DNA of 16,794 nucleotides, from positions 6,178 through 22,971 of the forward strand of contig DQGF01000548.1 in the NCBI GenBank assembly GCA_003525045.1, given 5' to 3'. The position numbers were made by a program, and so were the translations under genes. Positions 14,130-16,794 of this stretch are shown here, in pieces. The notes under the pieces were generated by a model. The model had not been told where the DNA came from. It did no database searches and saw only the letters and a list, made by a program, of their open reading frames with translations. The DNA is from Pseudomonas sp. Lineage in GTDB: Bacteria; Pseudomonadota; Gammaproteobacteria; Pseudomonadales; Pseudomonadaceae. Within the stretch, counting starts at the first letter, position 1, and every line of letters begins with the position of its first letter.

Positions 14130-16327
14130 ATACCTTCACCGAACCCATGGGCCAGCCGCTGGATCGGGTCGATGGCCCGCTCAAAGTGACCGGTCAGGCG
14201 CGTTATGCCGGGGAGTTTCCCGAGGCGGGCCTGCTTCACGGCAGCGTCGTTTCCAGCAACATTGCCTGTGGTCGGGTAATCCGTATTGATGCATCGAAGG
14301 CCTTGGCGCTGCGCGGTGTGATCGCAGTCATCGACCACACCAACCGTCCCAGGATCGCCAGTTACGACGAGCCCTATGAAGACGCCGACTCGGCCGAAGG
14401 TTCGCCATTCCGCCCGTTGTATAACGATCGGGTTCTGTACAGCGGCCAACCGCTGGCGCTGGTGGTGGCCGACAATCTTGAGCTGGCGCGGTATGCCGGT
14501 TCACTGGTGGTGATCGAATACGAAACCGGGGAGCATCAGACCGATCTGCTGACGCTCCAGGGTGAAGCCCACCCGGCACCTGCAGATTTGCCCAAACCCC
14601 GTGGGAATTTCCAGGAGGAGTTTGCCGGCGCGGCGATGAGTCTGGACCTGAGCTACAGCACTCCGATCGAACACCACAACCCAATGGAGCCGCATGCCAG
14701 CACGGTCCTGTACCAGGCCGATGGCAGTCTGCACATTCACGACAAGACCCAGGGCACTCAGAACTGTCAGTCCTACGTACAAAAGGTCTTTGGACTCGAG
14801 AAACAGCAAGTCAGAATTTTCGCTGCTTATGTCGGCGGCGCGTTCGGCTCGGGCTTGCGCCCGCAGTATCAACTCGTACTGGCGGTAATGGCGGCGCTGT
14901 CGCTCAAGCGCTCGGTGCGTGTGACGCTGACCCGGCAGCAGATGTTCACTTTCGGCTACCGACCCCGCACGTTGCAGCGTCTGCAAATAGGGGCCGCGGC
15001 CAATGGTCGTTTGCTGGCGGTCGCTCATAGCGCCATCGGCCAGACCTCGAGATTCGAAGACTTCACTGAGCATGTGGTGGAATGGAGCGGCATGCTCTAT
15101 CACTGCGACAACGTGCAGCTGAGCTACAAATTGCTGCCGCTGGATGTTTTCACGCCATTGGACATGCGTGCCCCGGGTGCGGCGCTGGGGCTGATCGGCC
15201 TGGAATGTGCCATGGATGAATTGGCCTGCGCGCTGGCGATCGATCCGCTGCAATTGCGCCTGATCAACTACGCCGAGGGTAATCAGAACGAAGACAAACC
15301 GTATTCCAGCAAGGAATTACGCGAGTGTTACGCCCAGGGCGCCAAGCGCTTCGGCTGGGAGAAACGCAATGCCGAACCCCGCAGCATGCGCCAAGGCCGG
15401 CAACTGGTTGGCTGGGGCATGGCCGGTGGCGTCTGGGAGGCCATGCAGCAGAAAGCCAGCGCCAAAGCCAGTCTTGATCACAACGGCAAGCTGACGGTCA
15501 GCAGCGCAACGACAGATATCGGCACCGGGACTTACACGGTGATGACGCAAATCGCCGCGCAGGCGTCGGGTGTTTCGATAAAGGATGTCACCTTTATCCT
15601 TGGTGACTCCTCATTACCGACCGCGCCGTTGCAGGGAGGATCGTTCACCGTTTCGTCAGTGGGCACTGCGGTGCAACAGGCCTGTGAAGCCTTAAAGGAA
15701 AAACTGCTCGCCGTCGCCCGGCAGACGAATCCGGCGTTTGGTGGCGCGACATCGGAACAGGCGGTTTTCGAAGAAGGGTATGTGTCCATCGGCGATGCGC
15801 GGGTAGCCTTGGCCGACCTGGCCCGGGACAGCGGAGAAGAGGCGGTGGAGGTTCAGGTGGATGCCGAGCCCGACAAGAAACGCGAAGCCTATGCTACCGC
15901 GACGCACTCAGCGGTATTCGTTGAGGTCTTTGTCGACGAGGACCTGGGCATCGTGAAGGTCAACCGGGTAGTCAGCGCCATCGCAGCAGGCCGAGTGGTC
16001 AACCCGAAAATGGCCCGCAACCAGATCCTTGGCGGTGTCGTCTGGGGCATTGGCATGGCGTTGCACGAAGAGACGCAAACCGATCACGCGCTGGGCCGCC
16101 ACATGAATCACAGCCTCGCCGAGTACCACATTCCAGTAAACGCCGATATTGGCGACATTGAGGTGCTGTTTGTCGAAGAACATGACGAGATCGTTAACGC
16201 CCTGGGTTCCAAGGGCGTGGGAGAAATCGGCATTGTCGGGGTGGCGGCAGCGGTAGCCAACGCCATCTACCACGCCACCGGCAAGCGGGTGCGGGATTTT
16301 CCCATCACTTTGGACAAACTGCTTTAG
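14126..16327 (+). CDS. paoC: Molybdenum hydroxylase, molybdopterin-binding catalytic subunit (PaoC-like)
   Basis: A 733-residue catalytic subunit, close in length to E. coli PaoC (about 730). The N-terminal hammerhead domain has LDRVDGPLKVTGQARYAGEF. The cofactor-binding part includes YVGGAFGSGLRPQ, DMRAPGAALGLIGLECAMDELA, TTDIGTGTYTVMTQIAAQ and QGGSFTVSSVGTAVQQAC. The catalytic glutamate is E700 in GSKGVGEIGIVG, as in all active members. The start has GGGAGGG (14111-14117) and overlaps the upstream gene. Together with the two preceding genes it forms an alpha-beta-gamma enzyme oxidising aldehydes or similar substrates with a molybdopterin-cytosine-dinucleotide cofactor. The XdhC/PaoD-type maturation gene often found next in such operons is not present before the sequence turns into a converging gene. 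The stop overlaps that gene's stop codon. Confidence 0.95.
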   Translation: MNTFTEPMGQPLDRVDGPLKVTGQARYAGEFPEAGLLHGSVVSSNIACGRVIRIDASKALALRGVIAVIDHTNRPRIASYDEPYEDADSAEGSPFRPLYNDRVLYSGQPLALVVADNLELARYAGSLVVIEYETGEHQTDLLTLQGEAHPAPADLPKPRGNFQEEFAGAAMSLDLSYSTPIEHHNPMEPHASTVLYQADGSLHIHDKTQGTQNCQSYVQKVFGLEKQQVRIFAAYVGGAFGSGLRPQYQLVLAVMAALSLKRSVRVTLTRQQMFTFGYRPRTLQRLQIGAAANGRLLAVAHSAIGQTSRFEDFTEHVVEWSGMLYHCDNVQLSYKLLPLDVFTPLDMRAPGAALGLIGLECAMDELACALAIDPLQLRLINYAEGNQNEDKPYSSKELRECYAQGAKRFGWEKRNAEPRSMRQGRQLVGWGMAGGVWEAMQQKASAKASLDHNGKLTVSSATTDIGTGTYTVMTQIAAQASGVSIKDVTFILGDSSLPTAPLQGGSFTVSSVGTAVQQACEALKEKLLAVARQTNPAFGGATSEQAVFEEGYVSIGDARVALADLARDSGEEAVEVQVDAEPDKKREAYATATHSAVFVEVFVDEDLGIVKVNRVVSAIAAGRVVNPKMARNQILGGVVWGIGMALHEETQTDHALGRHMNHSLAEYHIPVNADIGDIEVLFVEEHDEIVNALGSKGVGEIGIVGVAAAVANAIYHATGKRVRDFPITLDKLL

Positions 16328-16794
16328 ACCCTGGCTTCTTCCACCGGCACATGCATGCGGTCGCGGTTGGCCAGGGTCGGGAACAGTTTGATCCAGACCC
16401 CGGTCACCACCAGCGTGCCGATGCCGCCCATGACGTTGAAGATCACCACCTCGCCGGAGATGACGAAGAAGACGAAGTCGGGGGCGGCGAACTTGTTCTG
16501 GAGCGCGTAGAGGATGCCGGAGAGCCCCGCGAAGAGCCCGGAGAGCATCACCGCCACGATCTTGTAGCGCTCGACCGGATAGCCGATCGCCCGCGTGCGC
16601 GGCTCGTTCTCCCGGATGGCCTGCAGCACCATGCCGAAGGGCGAGCGCATGATGCGGCGCAGGATCAGGTAGGAGGCCGTCACCACGGCGAGGATGAACC
16701 AGTGCAGCGTCTCGATGGTGAAGGGCACCGAGAAGAGCCCGGGGATCGAGAGCGGTGGGCGCGCGAACGTGAGCCCGTTCTCGCCGCCGGTCAC
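16324..16794 (-). CDS. Chimeric partial frame: LivM-type ABC permease fused to an unrelated Pseudomonas C-terminal tail
   Basis: The frame is open to the window end, so the N-terminus is missing; 156 codons are visible. Residues 1-127 are the later part of a branched-chain amino acid (or urea/amide) ABC permease, LivM type: GGENGLTF, LRRIMRSPFGMVLQAIRENEPRTRAIGYPVERYKIVAVMLSGLFAGLSGILYALQ, and VFFVISGEVVIFNVMGGIGT. LivM normally continues L-x-GP-x-x-GA for another 40 or more residues; here it passes instead into LVVTGVWIKLFPTLANRDRMHVPVEEARV. That tail resembles the end of an MFS-type transporter (weak recognition) and its stop overlaps the paoC stop by three bases, as a native neighbour might. 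Third positions are G/C in 125 of the 127 LivM codons, but four of the last 29 codons end in A or T. I read this as two joined sequences, not a natural gene. Confidence 0.7.
   Translation of the reverse strand: MTGGENGLTFARPPLSIPGLFSVPFTIETLHWFILAVVTASYLILRRIMRSPFGMVLQAIRENEPRTRAIGYPVERYKIVAVMLSGLFAGLSGILYALQNKFAAPDFVFFVISGEVVIFNVMGGIGTLVVTGVWIKLFPTLANRDRMHVPVEEARV
16411..16416. other. Probable chimeric junction
   Basis: To the left, 16327-16413 reads as the end of a Pseudomonas gene converging on paoC. To the right, 16414-16794 has markedly different base composition (98% G/C in third codon positions) and encodes mid-to-late LivM. The protein similarity to LivM stops at GGIGT, whose final codon is 16414-16416. 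The change is abrupt, and the frame happens to stay open across it. Confidence 0.65.

Overview
The window looks like a chromosomal piece of a fluorescent-group Pseudomonas. Four things support this: Pseudomonas-type REP/REPIN palindromes, moderately high GC with typical pseudomonad codon use, a quiC-tetR-quiB-aroQ quinate/shikimate cluster resembling the arrangement known in Pseudomonas, and a PaoABC-type aldehyde/xanthine oxidoreductase operon. No rRNA, tRNA, CRISPR array, insertion sequence or phage gene was seen. Position 1 falls inside a REPIN, and the last ~380 bases look like foreign, very GC-rich DNA, so the window may be a whole contig with a repeat break on the left and a chimeric right end (inference).

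Region 1 (1-6317): quinate/shikimate catabolism. A leftward MFS transporter and the rightward two-domain 3-dehydroshikimate dehydratase quiC diverge from a ~580-base intergenic region. A TetR-family regulator follows quiC. Convergent to it is an aroQ-aroE(quiB) operon: type II dehydroquinase plus a quinate/shikimate dehydrogenase of the NAD type. Together these would import quinate/shikimate and convert it through dehydroquinate and dehydroshikimate to protocatechuate. The same 23-base element, with 19 identical positions, lies in the same orientation upstream of quiC (1848-1870) and of aroQ (6235-6257). At aroQ it covers the -10 and spacer of a promoter. It is the best candidate operator for the adjacent TetR protein. 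REPINs lie at 1-80, in the quiC leader (1926-1995) and between the convergent tetR and quiB genes (4731-4859).

Region 2 (6318-9462): a LysR-family regulator, then a divergent two-gene unit of uncharacterised DUF4160 and DUF2442 proteins with overlapping stop/start. After that, a clear intrinsic terminator ends the leftward trmA gene.

Region 3 (9447-12341): a leftward purine permease of the AzgA/PurP type overlaps trmA by four bases and has a leader that can form a long-range stem. Then come a secreted small protein of unknown function, a DJ-1/PfpI-family protein lacking the usual catalytic residues, and a HigA-type antitoxin next to a decayed higB toxin remnant.

Region 4 (12610-16327): a tightly overlapping three-gene operon for a molybdenum hydroxylase (2Fe-2S subunit, FAD/4Fe-4S subunit, molybdopterin subunit).

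Region 5 (16324-16794): a leftward open frame whose last ~29 codons read like Pseudomonas while the other 127 codons (98% G/C at third positions, my count) encode part of a LivM-type branched-chain amino acid permease. The switch occurs at about 16413/16414.
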